A stretch of 64,000 bases of DNA from Cylindrotheca closterium (lineage: Eukaryota > Bacillariophyta > Bacillariophyceae > Bacillariales > Bacillariaceae). The stretch spans positions 1 to 64,000 of the forward strand of contig CAKOGP040001958.1 in NCBI GenBank assembly GCA_933822405.4, in the 5' to 3' direction. This document shows positions 20,006 to 29,459 of this stretch, one piece after another; within the stretch, counting starts at the first letter, position 1; every line of letters begins with the position of its first letter. The notes under the pieces are model-generated. The model was not told the DNA's origin. It did no database searches and worked only from the letters and a program-made list of their open reading frames with translations. The translations under genes were made by a program, and so were the position numbers.

Positions 20006-21802
20006 TTATCTCACAACTTTGTTCCATCCAGAGGAGGCGAACTGTCGATCATTCTTTTTTATTGATACACGACCATCAGCTTTATTTTTGTGATTTGCTT
20101 CCGCTTCGTCCTCCAACTTTTTCCGACTTTCCTGCTTTCGCATCCAGGATTCTCGCTTTCTTCGTGCCCGTTCTTCTGCCTCTGTCTCGGCAGTCCGTTC
20201 CTGTTCTTTTCGTTCTCGTTCGGCCAGTTCTTCTTCCTTTCTCAGTTGAGCCAATCGTTCTTGCTCTAATCTCTTTTTTTCTTCTTCCAACTCGGCAAGT
20301 CTTTGTGCTTCTTCTTCCCTTAGACGTGCAGCATGGGCCTCGGAATCTGCTGCCAGAATCTCTGCCTCTCGCTTCAGGCGGACTTCTTCTTCTCTCTTTT
20401 GACGCTCAAAATCCTTGCGCTCGCGTTCGAATCGCTCACGTTCTTCTTTGAACTGTTTGGTTTCTGTACTCGCCTGCAAGCGCTCTTGTTCTTCCGCTTT
20501 GATCCGGGCTTGTTCTGCGGCTATACGAGCTTCTTCGGCAGTCTTTCGTTCTGATTCTTCCAGTTTGCGTTGCTTTTCAGCTTCCTTTTCTTCCTTAGCG
20601 ATGCGTTCTCGTTCCTCTTTCTCGGCCTTGATGCGGGCCTTTTCAGCTTCCTTTTCTGCCTTAATTCTAGCCTTTTCAATTTCTTTTTCGGCCTTGATGC
20701 GTGCCTTCTCGGCATCCTTCTCGGCCTTGATTCTGGCCTTTTCTTCTTTTAATAGACGTTCGCGTTCTTGCTTTTCAGACTTCTGTCGAGCCTTTTCTTC
20801 CTGGGCCAAGCGTTGCTTTTCTAGTTTTTCATTCATCAGTCGGGCCTTCTCTGCTTCCTTCTCGGCCTTAATAATATCCTTATCTTCTCTCAATTGACGG
20901 GCTTGGTCTTCCTTGTCCCTCTTGAGTTGCTCTTCCTCCTCCTTTCGGCGACGTTCTAGGTCGGCACGTTCCTGGGCCAATCGTTTCTCTTCTTCTTCCC
21001 TTTGTCGTTGAAGCTCGGCTCGTTCCTTTTCCAGTCGGTTTTGTTCAGCCTGTCTCAGACGAGCAAGTTCTGCTTTTTCTTGCACTAGCAATTCCTGTTG
21101 TTCCTTGAGACGTTCACGTTCGGCTTCTAGTTCGGCATTGCGTTTGGCTTCTTCTTCAGCACGTAGTCGCTCCGCGTCTTCTGCCTTTTGTTTTGCTTCT
21201 TCGTCAGCACGCAGTCGTTCTTCTTCAGCAGCCTGCCGTTTTGCTTCTTCTTCTTGGAGTTGCAATTTGATGGCAGCAGCTTCTTCTTCTGCCTTGCGTC
21301 TGGCTTCTTCCTGCTCCTTAAGTTTGGCGGCAGCGGCCACTTCTTCTGCCTTTAATTTTGCCAATTCCTCCTGATTGGCTTTGGCAGAAAGTGTGAGTGC
21401 TTCGAATTCTGCCATAGATATTCTTGCCCTTTGTGTTTTGGGTGTCTTGGGTGTCTTGGGTGTCTTGGGTGATTTGGGTGTTTTCGGAACCTTGAGATCG
21501 CTGCCTTTTTTGGATCCTTCCTTCTTAATGCTAGCTTTCTTGGGCGTTTTGGGTGATTTGAGACTCTTGATGACTGGTTCACTGGCACGTTGCTTTGCCT
21601 TCTTCTTGGAAGACGGCTTCTTTTTCTTGCTTTTGGAACTTTTGGCGTCATCCGCTTCCAGTCCCTCAAAGCCAAACTCAATTCCAAAAGCATTGTAAAT
21701 ATCGTCATCCGTAATTTCTTCCTCCAAACCAACCGGACTGATAGGCAATTCAGAAGGCAGCACTGGTGTGGACTGTCTTCGTTGCATCTTAGGATTGGTC
21801 AT
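20006..21802 (-). CDS. Lys/Glu-rich single-helix/coiled-coil protein
   Basis: 598 residues, ATG at 21802 (a second ATG five codons later, before RRQSTPVLP, is also possible). The N-terminal 60 residues hold RRQSTPVL, an acidic DDDIYNAFGIEFGFEGLE segment and a SKSKKKKPSSKKK basic run. A section around 85-125 repeats PKTPKSPKTPKTPK. From about 130 to 580 charged residues dominate (repeats like AEKARIKAEKE and EEERLRADEEAKQ), as in ERM, caldesmon or single-alpha-helix domains; alternating acidic and basic residues favour stable single helices. No catalytic motif. A structural spacer or cytoskeleton-linked role is an inference. Its 5' neighbour is a Ser/Lys-rich protein with the same SxPx[LI] motif. 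Confidence 0.75.
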   Translation of the reverse strand: MTNPKMQRRQSTPVLPSELPISPVGLEEEITDDDIYNAFGIEFGFEGLEADDAKSSKSKKKKPSSKKKAKQRASEPVIKSLKSPKTPKKASIKKEGSKKGSDLKVPKTPKSPKTPKTPKTPKTQRARISMAEFEALTLSAKANQEELAKLKAEEVAAAAKLKEQEEARRKAEEEAAAIKLQLQEEEAKRQAAEEERLRADEEAKQKAEDAERLRAEEEAKRNAELEAERERLKEQQELLVQEKAELARLRQAEQNRLEKERAELQRQREEEEKRLAQERADLERRRKEEEEQLKRDKEDQARQLREDKDIIKAEKEAEKARLMNEKLEKQRLAQEEKARQKSEKQERERLLKEEKARIKAEKDAEKARIKAEKEIEKARIKAEKEAEKARIKAEKEERERIAKEEKEAEKQRKLEESERKTAEEARIAAEQARIKAEEQERLQASTETKQFKEERERFERERKDFERQKREEEVRLKREAEILAADSEAHAARLREEEAQRLAELEEEKKRLEQERLAQLRKEEELAERERKEQERTAETEAEERARRKRESWMRKQESRKKLEDEAEANHKNKADGRVSIKKNDRQFASSGWNKVVR

Positions 21803-22249
21803 TGATTGATTGATTTATTGCCAGTCTGATGCGATGTGACTTTGGATCGCACAAACTGGAGGTCACCTTTGATCTTGCGTCAGTCGCTGGGTCCAGCAAG
21901 AAGTTGAAAGTCTCTTACTGGTACCGTGGATGAGAACTAACGTGACAATTTTCAACTCTTGGTGGCAGAGCCCGGCGCGTAGTCGGGCTTAGTTATTTAA
22001 TTGCAAACGTGATTTTGGTTGCTCCGGTCAAGCTTTTTTGTTTTGCGCGACTCGGAAGAGACAGTTTCTGCGACATTGAACCCTCTTCACCTCCAAATCT
22101 CAAAATCCGAAACCTTTTTCACACTATCAGAGACCAAACACAACATCATGGCAAGAAGCTACTTTCAATTTGTTTTCATATATCTGCTAGTCTTAAAAAC
22201 TACGATTCTACACATTTCCCTTCTATGAACAAGTCACGGTCAAAGTCTC
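21803..22249. promoter_or_regulatory. Upstream region of the Lys/Glu-rich gene
   Basis: Contains an inverted repeat AGCCCG...CGGGCT at 21969-21989 (9-base loop), about 170 bases before the start codon, in a GC-rich patch. The rest, toward 22249, is the 3' flank of the Ser/Lys-rich gene. No other gene seen. Confidence 0.4.
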
Positions 22250-23686
22250 TCAAAGAGCCTCGATGGCAGGAGGTTGCTGGCCAGCACGACCACCACGAAG
22301 ACCAGCAGCAGACCATCGGCGCTCCATCTTGGGTGGAGTAGCAATCACCTTGCTCCATTGATTGCTAAATCGTCGATCGTTGGAAACGACGCGACGATAT
22401 CCATCAATGGTTCCAAGTGAGTACTTGGTGGGAGACAAGGATTGACTGCGGCGCGTAGCTTCAGCAAAGACTCGGATTCGTTCTTCTTCGTGGGCTCCAC
22501 TCCTGCGTTTGGGTGGCATCTCAGCAGTTTCGGCGGCGTTTTCTGATTCAAGCTTGAATTTTGCCTGGCGAAGGGTCTCTTCGAATTCTGCCTTGAGCGC
22601 CTCTGTCTCTGCGTCGAAGGTAGAATCAAGGCCCAGATTAGTCACCGATTTGCTTCTTGGCTTTCTGGTTCTTCGTTTGCGAGGGCCCTTGGAAAGAGAA
22701 CGCTCCGAGCTGGACTTTTTGAGCTTCTTGTCGTCGTCATTGGTAAGGCAAGGACTGGAATTAGACTTTTGGAGGCTCTTGCGTGATGACCTTTTGGAAC
22801 TGGGAGAAGAACGTTCGTTAGATTTCGACCTTCGGGTCTTCTTGTTTTTGGACGACGAGCGTCGTGACGACCTTTTGGAAGTAAGGGAACGGTCAGAGCT
22901 CGATTTTCGCAGGGTCTTGGATCGTGACCGTGGTGACTTTTTGGAAGTCAGGGAACGATCAGAGCTTGACTTTTTGAGCTTCTTGTCGGCTTTGTTGTCC
23001 CCTTCCTTGGAGCAGGCCAGGGTGAGGTCAGTGAACGACCGATCGTATTCCTCGTCGTCCTCAACGAGAATGGACGGTAGCGAATTGGACTTTTTGAGTT
23101 TTCTGGAGCTTCTCTTTTTGCTGCTTGATTTCTTTTTCTTTTTTGAGCTTCGGATACTCGATGTAATTTCCGAAATGTCGTCGTCGTCGCCCATGGCTGG
23201 CTGAAGAATTTCGCGGATGCGTTCCTGTTCTGCCTTGGAAATAGTTTGGGAGTAGCCTCCCGAAGATTCCCTTGGAGACATAAGAATGTCGAAAATCGGT
23301 GGAACTTGATTCATCTTTGGTAGTCGTTCGGACATTCGACCAGTGCTACGTGGTACAACTAGTTTCTTCTTTGTTTCAGTGTGCGGCGTCAGTGGAATGG
23401 TAATATTGAATTCCGGGGCGACATACTTCTTGACAACCTCAGAGTATATACTGTCTTCTTCGTCGACTTGAATTTTTTGGACTGCTTTGACAATTCCCCA
23501 AACGGAAGGATTTGGGGTATCAAACTTTACATGTAAATTAGGTGCACTCTGCATCTTTTTCAGCGTCGCTGGAGGTCTCCTTCTTGGCTTGTTTGGCGTG
23601 GAAGGATTTGCTTCAGGGGGGCTCGAGGGGGCGTTGGAGCCGTAAACTCGGATATCCTCCACTGTTGTCTTTTGAGGCTCGCACAT
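22250..23686 (-). CDS. Ser/Lys/Arg-rich repeat protein
   Basis: 478 residues from the ATG at 23686; an in-frame ATG at 23833 would add 49 low-complexity residues but would lie only 18 bases from the divergent DGAT2 start, so I prefer the shorter form. The middle (about 190-380) repeats KKSSSDRSLTSK and KKSNSxPx[LI] between SKKKKKSSSKK-type clusters. Single motifs KKMQSAPNL, KKSNSLPSI and QKSNSSPCL fit a basophilic-kinase site followed by proline. No signal peptide, so silaffin-like secretion is not supported despite the Ser/Lys clusters. Probably a heavily phosphorylated disordered protein, nuclear or cytoplasmic. No recognised domain. Confidence 0.6.
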   Translation of the reverse strand: MCEPQKTTVEDIRVYGSNAPSSPPEANPSTPNKPRRRPPATLKKMQSAPNLHVKFDTPNPSVWGIVKAVQKIQVDEEDSIYSEVVKKYVAPEFNITIPLTPHTETKKKLVVPRSTGRMSERLPKMNQVPPIFDILMSPRESSGGYSQTISKAEQERIREILQPAMGDDDDISEITSSIRSSKKKKKSSSKKRSSRKLKKSNSLPSILVEDDEEYDRSFTDLTLACSKEGDNKADKKLKKSSSDRSLTSKKSPRSRSKTLRKSSSDRSLTSKRSSRRSSSKNKKTRRSKSNERSSPSSKRSSRKSLQKSNSSPCLTNDDDKKLKKSSSERSLSKGPRKRRTRKPRSKSVTNLGLDSTFDAETEALKAEFEETLRQAKFKLESENAAETAEMPPKRRSGAHEEERIRVFAEATRRSQSLSPTKYSLGTIDGYRRVVSNDRRFSNQWSKVIATPPKMERRWSAAGLRGGRAGQQPPAIEAL

Positions 23687-23851
23687 GGCTACAGTATGCT
23701 TGTGTGATTGATTCCGATGTGATGAAGGATAATGTGAACCAATGTTGGGACTTCTAGAAGTTTGCATTTGTGTTGCTCGGTCATTCGGCTTTTCCCAAAG
23801 TGATATCAAAGTGGTGTTTTTCCGGTAGGGCATAAGAAATACAATGACTGA

Positions 23852-25108
23852 ATGTCGTTAGTTTCTCCGACTGTGAAAAGAATTCGGCCAATAATGAAGG
23901 GAGAGGAATTTACAGAAACAGGGATAGATTTTGGGGCAACGGATCAGGAACAAAGTTTTCGTCAGCGCGCATCGGCTTCAAACCAAAGTATATCGACCAT
24001 GGGGCGTAAGAAGAAGTCAAAGCCATCAAAGCCGTCAAAGCAATCAAATCAATCAAAGGCATCGTTGCTCAAGGTCACCAAAACAGACCCGGATAAGGTG
24101 ACACTCTTCGAAAAGGTTGCTGGGGGGATCTGTCTTCTATTATTCATAGTTGTATGGTTACTGTCAGCATCATCACCGATCGTGTTCGGGATTGCCATAT
24201 ACCATGAAGCATACCGTTTAGCACTCGGGATTGTGGTTGTCACAGCTTTATCGTATGCACCATGGAAAAAGGGGTATATTGCAAACTCATTTCAGCAATT
24301 TTATGCCTATTATTCCCATCGGTACATGAGAAAGACTACCATTGTTTGTGAAGGAAGCAAACCAAGTCCACAGGACCAGCAAACCTTTTTTGCAGTGCAT
24401 CCACATGGTGAGTGAATCGTGTGTATGTTCAAGATGTTCAAACTTCGACCTTTGTTCTAATCTGGTATTTTCACACATCTTGTAGGCGCATTTTGCATCG
24501 GCTGGTCCTTCCTATACTGTCATGGCATGATGCAGCACATTCGATTCTGTTTTTCTCCAGTTCTTTTCATGTCACCCTTTTTTCGCCTTTTCAGTCGAGG
24601 TGTGGGAAATCCTGGATCGGCATCGAAGGATTCTATGATTAGCTATATGCGTTCTGGTCACTCCTTGGCCTTGCCACCTGGAGGCTTTGAAGAAGCAACA
24701 CTGACTTCCACAAAGCACGACCGAGTATTCATCAAGAAGCGGACCGGGTTTGTCCGGCTCTGTTTGCAACAAGGGATTGCGATACGGCCAGTATATGTCT
24801 TTGGGGAAAGAAGTTGTTATTGGAACATTCAAGGGGCTTTCAAAAGTCGACTGGCGCTGAATCGGCATGGGATACCCACCATTTTTGCATGGGGAAACCT
24901 GTTGGTACCATGGCTTCCAAACCCTCAAGCCGAAGTACACATTGTCATTGGGAACCCAATTAAACTCCCAAAGATCGAAAAGCCGACCAAAGAAGAGGTC
25001 GTGATATGGCACACCAAATACGTCACAGAATTGACACAGCTCTTCGAAAATCACAAACAAGCTGCATATGGGCCAAGCTCGAAAGCAATGAAGCTCGAAT
25101 TGTGGTGA
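23852..25108 (+). CDS. DGAT2: Diacylglycerol acyltransferase type 2
   Basis: Exons 23852-24407 and 24486-25108 join across a 78-bp intron (GTGAGT...TTGTAG, phase 1), giving 392 residues. The splice restores the DGAT2 signature HPHG followed by AFCIGW at about residues 183-192, the core of the acyl-CoA:diacylglycerol acyltransferase active site. Ahead of it a Lys/Ser-rich tract (KKKSKPSKPSKQSNQSK) leads into hydrophobic segments at about 85-140 that anchor the enzyme in the endoplasmic reticulum. Downstream, LPPGGFEEA and the RTGFVRLCLQQG block are typical of the family. It makes the last step of triacylglycerol synthesis; wax or monoacylglycerol acyltransferase activity is the alternative. 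The start could also be the ATG at codon 16. It is head-to-head with the Ser/Lys-rich gene. Confidence 0.9.
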
Positions 25109-26358
25109 AGGTCAAGGCTACGGTATCTAGGATTTAATGGAAACTAGAAAGTAGGAAGGCTCGTATTCCATGTGTCGACGAATGTAGTTAGGTTCTCATT
25201 TTGGAACGGTCCAGTGGTGGAGGAGACATCAACGATGTATGAACAAGCGAAAAAGGTGCGAAGAACAGGAGCAGGTTCGTCAAAAATGCATTTTAGGTGT
25301 CGAGCACTTCCAACAGAGACCGAGTGCCTGTTACCTTGATTGTACAAAGTCTAGGATACATCGGCTTCTTGTGCCATTTTTAAAATATTCAGTTGCATTG
25401 ATATTATGACGTTTCTAAGAACACTCTGGATCAGTCGTCGAGTACAAACTCTAGTCCTTGGTGTTCCCGAAATCGATGTGGAAGAAGGGACGATTCCTCT
25501 TCTCTGCTGTGTGAAAATAGAAAAACTCGTCATCATCATTGTCTAGGTAGCAATGAGAACGTCTTCTGCCTGTAGTACTGTACGATATCTAGTAGTAGTT
25601 TTGGATAAGGCCCAAGAAGATATGCAAGGTACAGTACAGGCATGTTGTTCGAAACCGAATCGCGCATTCGCATCATTCATTCAATTTTCGCTTGGACTCA
25701 CTCACTCCGCTCCTCCACTAGAGCCTATCAAAATACAAGGGTATTTTGTTTAATTAATACCGTGGTTCTTTTACAGAAAGTGATTGTCCTTTGCCATAAA
25801 GTTCGTTCTAGACGGTCGCGTGATTGCGTTATTTAAGGGTGTTCGCTCTTTAGAAACCACAGCGAAGGAACATCGCTGAACTTGAACTGTCCCGTCCATA
25901 CCGGCACGGTAGTGGCAAATGGTACTCACAGAGAGGATTTATCGGTTTACCAGACCGAATCCGAGTTCGTTTCCAAAGTCGTTTTGTTCCGAAAAGCGAA
26001 ACGACCGCGTAGATAGTCAAGTCTCCTTTGCTCTGGGCAAGGCTCTTGGCTTGGAGCAGGGACAGGTGCAATTCATACAGTACAATGTATAGTACAATAC
26101 TGAAATGACCTCGCGGAAGTCGTTCTGGGCAGGGGCTCGTACTTGGAGTAGTTGCAATGCAGATATTGTACAAGAGTAATAGTTTCTTAAAATATATATC
26201 TATACCTCGCTTAGTTTATCTTCTGGCTTATATCTTCTGAATCCACATGGTATGATCCCCTTTGTTCCAGTCAAAATTGTCCAAACTCATCGCAAGACAC
26301 CTCTTGGATGGCTGTTAGAAAATATACAATCAAAATTGATGGCCCACCCTTCCTACTA
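25109..26358. other. Intergenic region, no gene recognised
   Basis: 1250 bases. An imperfect direct repeat is visible: CTCTGGGCAAGGCTCTTGGCTTGGAG near 26030 and TTCTGGGCAGGGGCTCGTACTTGGAG near 26125. A 107-codon minus frame at 25850-26173 crosses this repeat and matches nothing I know. Short GTACAGTACA-type words recur. Probably the 3' flanks of DGAT2 and the HSF gene, which converge here. Confidence 0.4.
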
Positions 26359-27270
26359 CTACTTGGAGGAGGAAGAAGAGGATGAGGCTCCCACACCACG
26401 ATTCACAATGGTAGTGGGAGCATTGGTGACCAAGAGAGCCAAACCAAGTTGCATCTTGATACGGTCCAAATCTATCATGGAAGAAGATGGAAGACCGGCC
26501 AAAGAAACCGCCTGTGCTTGTTGCTGTTGCTTCTGAGCCAGTTGATTCAACAGCAACGAGTTGAGCGCAGAAGGAGATGGTGTTGTCAACTTGTTCGTTA
26601 CCGTGGGAGCGGACGACATGTTGAACAAGGAGCTCAGGTGGTGAGACCGAGCCTGCAAGTTGGGCAATAGAGCCAAGTTATGTGCCCAGTTTTGGCGCTG
26701 GAGTTGCAGTTGCAGTTGTTGGCTCTGCTGCTCATTTTCTTGTTGTTGTTGTTGTTGTTGTTGTTGCTGCTGTTGTTGTTGATGTTGTGCCAAGAACATC
26801 AATTGAGCTGCATTCAGAGCACTCATTCCATGGGATGACATGGAAGACACAGCAGCCTTGACATCATTGAAACGATGAGAAGGCGACGGAAGAGTCGTGG
26901 GAGGCGCCGAAGCCCGGAGCTCTGCCAGGCTTGCTCTTTTGGAGTCCTTCTTGACCTTGATCCTCTTCATCAAGTGGCATCGATCTGGATTGCAACGAAG
27001 AAAGTAAGGGTGAAAGATGGCACCCTTATTTGGTTCCTTGGTGAGTGTTTGAAAGCACCATAGATTGAGGTTGCGCTGAAAGGACTTGTACTTGTTCGAG
27101 TGGAAGTATTTGGGCATTACCAATTCGGCAAACCCAACCTTGTCGTGAACCTTGAAGGCATTGCCCGAAGGCAACCAGGAGATGACATGGCTGTATCCGT
27201 TGCGTTCCGCTTCATCGAGAAGCACATGAAGCTTCCACGGGAATTGAACATTGCTGGACTCGTCGAACAT
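26359..27270 (-). CDS. HSF-type DNA-binding transcription factor
   Basis: 303 residues from the ATG at 27270 (the frame extends upstream only through a TTG). Residues about 8-110 form the heat-shock-factor winged helix: FPWKLHVLLDEAERNGYSHVISWLPSGNAFKVHDKVGFAELVMPKYFHSNKYKSFQRNLNLWCFQTL. The helix-3 part SFQRNLNLWCF is the diatom version of the HSF recognition helix. The rest is low complexity: a polyglutamine run at about 161-178 coded by mixed CAA/CAG, then Leu/Gln repeats and a Ser-rich end. No heptad trimerisation region of the animal or yeast type is obvious. HSF-like factors are strongly expanded in diatoms and most are probably not heat-shock regulators. Confidence 0.85.
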   Translation of the reverse strand: MFDESSNVQFPWKLHVLLDEAERNGYSHVISWLPSGNAFKVHDKVGFAELVMPKYFHSNKYKSFQRNLNLWCFQTLTKEPNKGAIFHPYFLRCNPDRCHLMKRIKVKKDSKRASLAELRASAPPTTLPSPSHRFNDVKAAVSSMSSHGMSALNAAQLMFLAQHQQQQQQQQQQQQQQENEQQSQQLQLQLQRQNWAHNLALLPNLQARSHHLSSLFNMSSAPTVTNKLTTPSPSALNSLLLNQLAQKQQQQAQAVSLAGLPSSSMIDLDRIKMQLGLALLVTNAPTTIVNRGVGASSSSSSSK

Positions 27271-28062
27271 GATTTTCGTATTTCGTTTTCGTATTCCCAA
27301 AATGGAATTTGTGAGCTACTGTATTCTTGTTCTTCCTCGTTCTGTTTTGTGTATTACCAGGTACGGTACAGTATGCGAAGAGGAGCTTACTGATCTATCA
27401 GCGCTTTTCGAGTTTCTGTGTTGGTTTGGATGGGTCTGAATGTTCACAGTTCTTTCTGTTCAAACTTTCGGGGTTTCAAAATTCGGTTTTTTGAGGTATC
27501 GTGAACCAGGATTGAAACGTCTAACAAAAGGGCTTAGTTGGATCAGACGGCCACGGGATCTTGTTAAAGACGCGTCGTAGAAAGACGCTAAAGACGCAAG
27601 CAGAAGTTCGCTTCACTAAGTATCGGAGCGCCATGAACGAACCCCTTGTTGAAGAGCTTTTTCCATCATTAAAAGTACAAGAAAGAGGTCCCAGTTCTAT
27701 CCGATCGGAATACTGATCTATTTCACCGATGACGTCTAAGTAGGGCGAAGCGATTGATTCGCTCCGATCGCAAGAACGGTAGGTGGTGGCGGTACGATGT
27801 GTGGAACGATACAGTACCTAAAACATGATGCACTGCCGGTATCGCTCCTTTTGACAGTTGGGGCAGGGGCAGGGGCAGTGTTTCGGGGGCAACTATTCAT
27901 TTCAAACCCCAGATGTCTTTCATTCGGGAATGACCCCGTTCGTTTTCAGTCACGAGGAGACAACCACATACCACATAAAATCCATTCATTCGTACCGGTA
28001 CGATAGTACACACACTATCATTAACGCACCCATTGCAACCACCAAGTTTGCCAATACCTCCT
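27271..28062. promoter_or_regulatory. Shared upstream region of the HSF and PhoD-like genes
   Basis: 792 bases between divergent starts. A TACCGGTA octamer is at about 27992-27999, and AAGACGC words repeat around 27567-27597. No clear inverted GAA/TTC heat-shock element was noticed. Confidence 0.4.
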
Positions 28063-29394
28063 ATGGGATTATCAATAACCTTGCTCTTTTTAGCTACAAC
28101 AGTTGTCTTTGCTGATGATAATGATAATAACAATCGCCTGAAAATTGGATTTGGATCTTGCCACAAGAACAAACGAGCAGGGAAACCACCTATTTGGGAC
28201 TCCATTCAAAAGGAAGCCTTGGACGTTTGGGTCTGGACGGGAGATGCTGTATATACTTCCGGGAGGGATGCTGAAACTGGTAAGAAACATTACCGACCGG
28301 CAGAGCCTTCGGAACTACAATTGGAATTTGATCAACTAAAAGAGAATGCCACCATTGGATACAAGGAATTTCTGACCCACAAAGAGGACCTTCAGATCTA
28401 CGGAGTCTGGGACGATCATGACTTTGGAGGCAATGACATTGGCATACACATGCCCGACAAACGAGAGCGACAACAACTCTTTTGGAACTTTCTTGGATAT
28501 AAACCCCACACACATGATGGTGTATATCATTCTGTGGATCTTCAAAATGGAAAAGTCAAGTTGATCATGCTCGATACCAGATGGTTCCGGGACGACCATT
28601 GCATACCATCATTTGCTTCTTATATCCCGTTTGGTAATTTGATTGCGTGTGTCACTCGATGGCTGACGGCAGGATTGTATCTCCACAAGTTTGCTTGGAT
28701 GTGGAATATGGACAAATGTGAACAAGGAGAAGTCTTGGGCCAAGACCAATGGGATTGGCTGGAAGCCACACTTGCGGTAGCTCGGGCCAATCCAGAAACC
28801 GAAGCTGTCTTGATTGTAAGTAGTATTCAAGTACTCACTACTGGTCCGAGCATGGAGAGTTGGGGTCAATTTCCCAAGGAACAAGAACGTCTCTGGAACC
28901 TCCTACAACATCATTATTCCAGCCCGTTGACTGCAAACCCGCCTATCTTTTTCCTGAGCGGAGACGTCCATCATGCCGAAATGTCCGGTCAGAAAGGATA
29001 CATGGAAATCACCAGTAGTGGAATGACACATCACTGTGCACAACCAAAATTGTATGGTCACATGTGCAAGCCCCTGCTGCAGACGTTCCACAAGCATCGG
29101 CACTCCTACGATGATTACTTTATTGGTCTAAACTACGGAATGATTGACTTTGACTGGACATCCCGACTCATGACAACTCACATCAAGGATAATACTGGAA
29201 GGATAGTACTATCCTATTCGCAGTCCTTGGACGATCGAGTCACGGGGCTTGGGCCTTATGCTGATCTTCCTCATACCTGGGATGGTCATTTGATACCACT
29301 GCTTCTCTTGGTTCTGACATTGGCGGCATTTGGTATACGAGCATGGCGACGTATACAACAGGATTCCCATCCGAGCAAATTCAAAGGAGAGTAG
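28063..29394 (+). CDS. PhoD-like alkaline phosphatase/phosphodiesterase, secreted and membrane-anchored
   Basis: 443 residues from the ATG at 28063; the frame begins earlier only with a TTG. MGLSITLLFLATTVVFADD is a clear signal peptide. PhoD/metallophosphatase motifs appear in order: IGFGSCHK, WVWTGDAVY, YGVWDDHDFGGND, MLDTRWFRD and FFLSGDVHHAEM, supplying the Asp and His ligands of the metal centre. Near the C-terminus LIPLLLLVLTLAAFGIRAW is a membrane segment followed by a short basic tail. It should release phosphate from phosphodiesters or phosphomonoesters outside the plasma membrane or in a secretory compartment. Convergent with the SET-domain gene, 65 bases apart. Confidence 0.85.
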   Translation: MGLSITLLFLATTVVFADDNDNNNRLKIGFGSCHKNKRAGKPPIWDSIQKEALDVWVWTGDAVYTSGRDAETGKKHYRPAEPSELQLEFDQLKENATIGYKEFLTHKEDLQIYGVWDDHDFGGNDIGIHMPDKRERQQLFWNFLGYKPHTHDGVYHSVDLQNGKVKLIMLDTRWFRDDHCIPSFASYIPFGNLIACVTRWLTAGLYLHKFAWMWNMDKCEQGEVLGQDQWDWLEATLAVARANPETEAVLIVSSIQVLTTGPSMESWGQFPKEQERLWNLLQHHYSSPLTANPPIFFLSGDVHHAEMSGQKGYMEITSSGMTHHCAQPKLYGHMCKPLLQTFHKHRHSYDDYFIGLNYGMIDFDWTSRLMTTHIKDNTGRIVLSYSQSLDDRVTGLGPYADLPHTWDGHLIPLLLLVLTLAAFGIRAWRRIQQDSHPSKFKGE

Positions 29395-29459
29395 TCCTAG
29401 GCGCACTCTTATATTCTCAACATCAGGTTTTGTATTGTCACACAAAAAATGCCACGTGT

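Noticed and set aside
17365..20897. Many open plus-strand frames inside the coiled-coil and Lys/Glu genes, up to 160 codons
   Set aside because: Antisense of Glu/Lys/Gln-rich codons rarely creates stops; the translations are Leu/Ser/Phe runs without domains.
22250..23686. Silaffin-like biosilica protein
   Set aside because: Ser/Lys repeats are present but no signal peptide exists with either start.
25850..26173. 107-codon minus frame downstream of DGAT2
   Set aside because: It crosses an imperfect repeat, has no recognisable domain and no supporting splice or start context.
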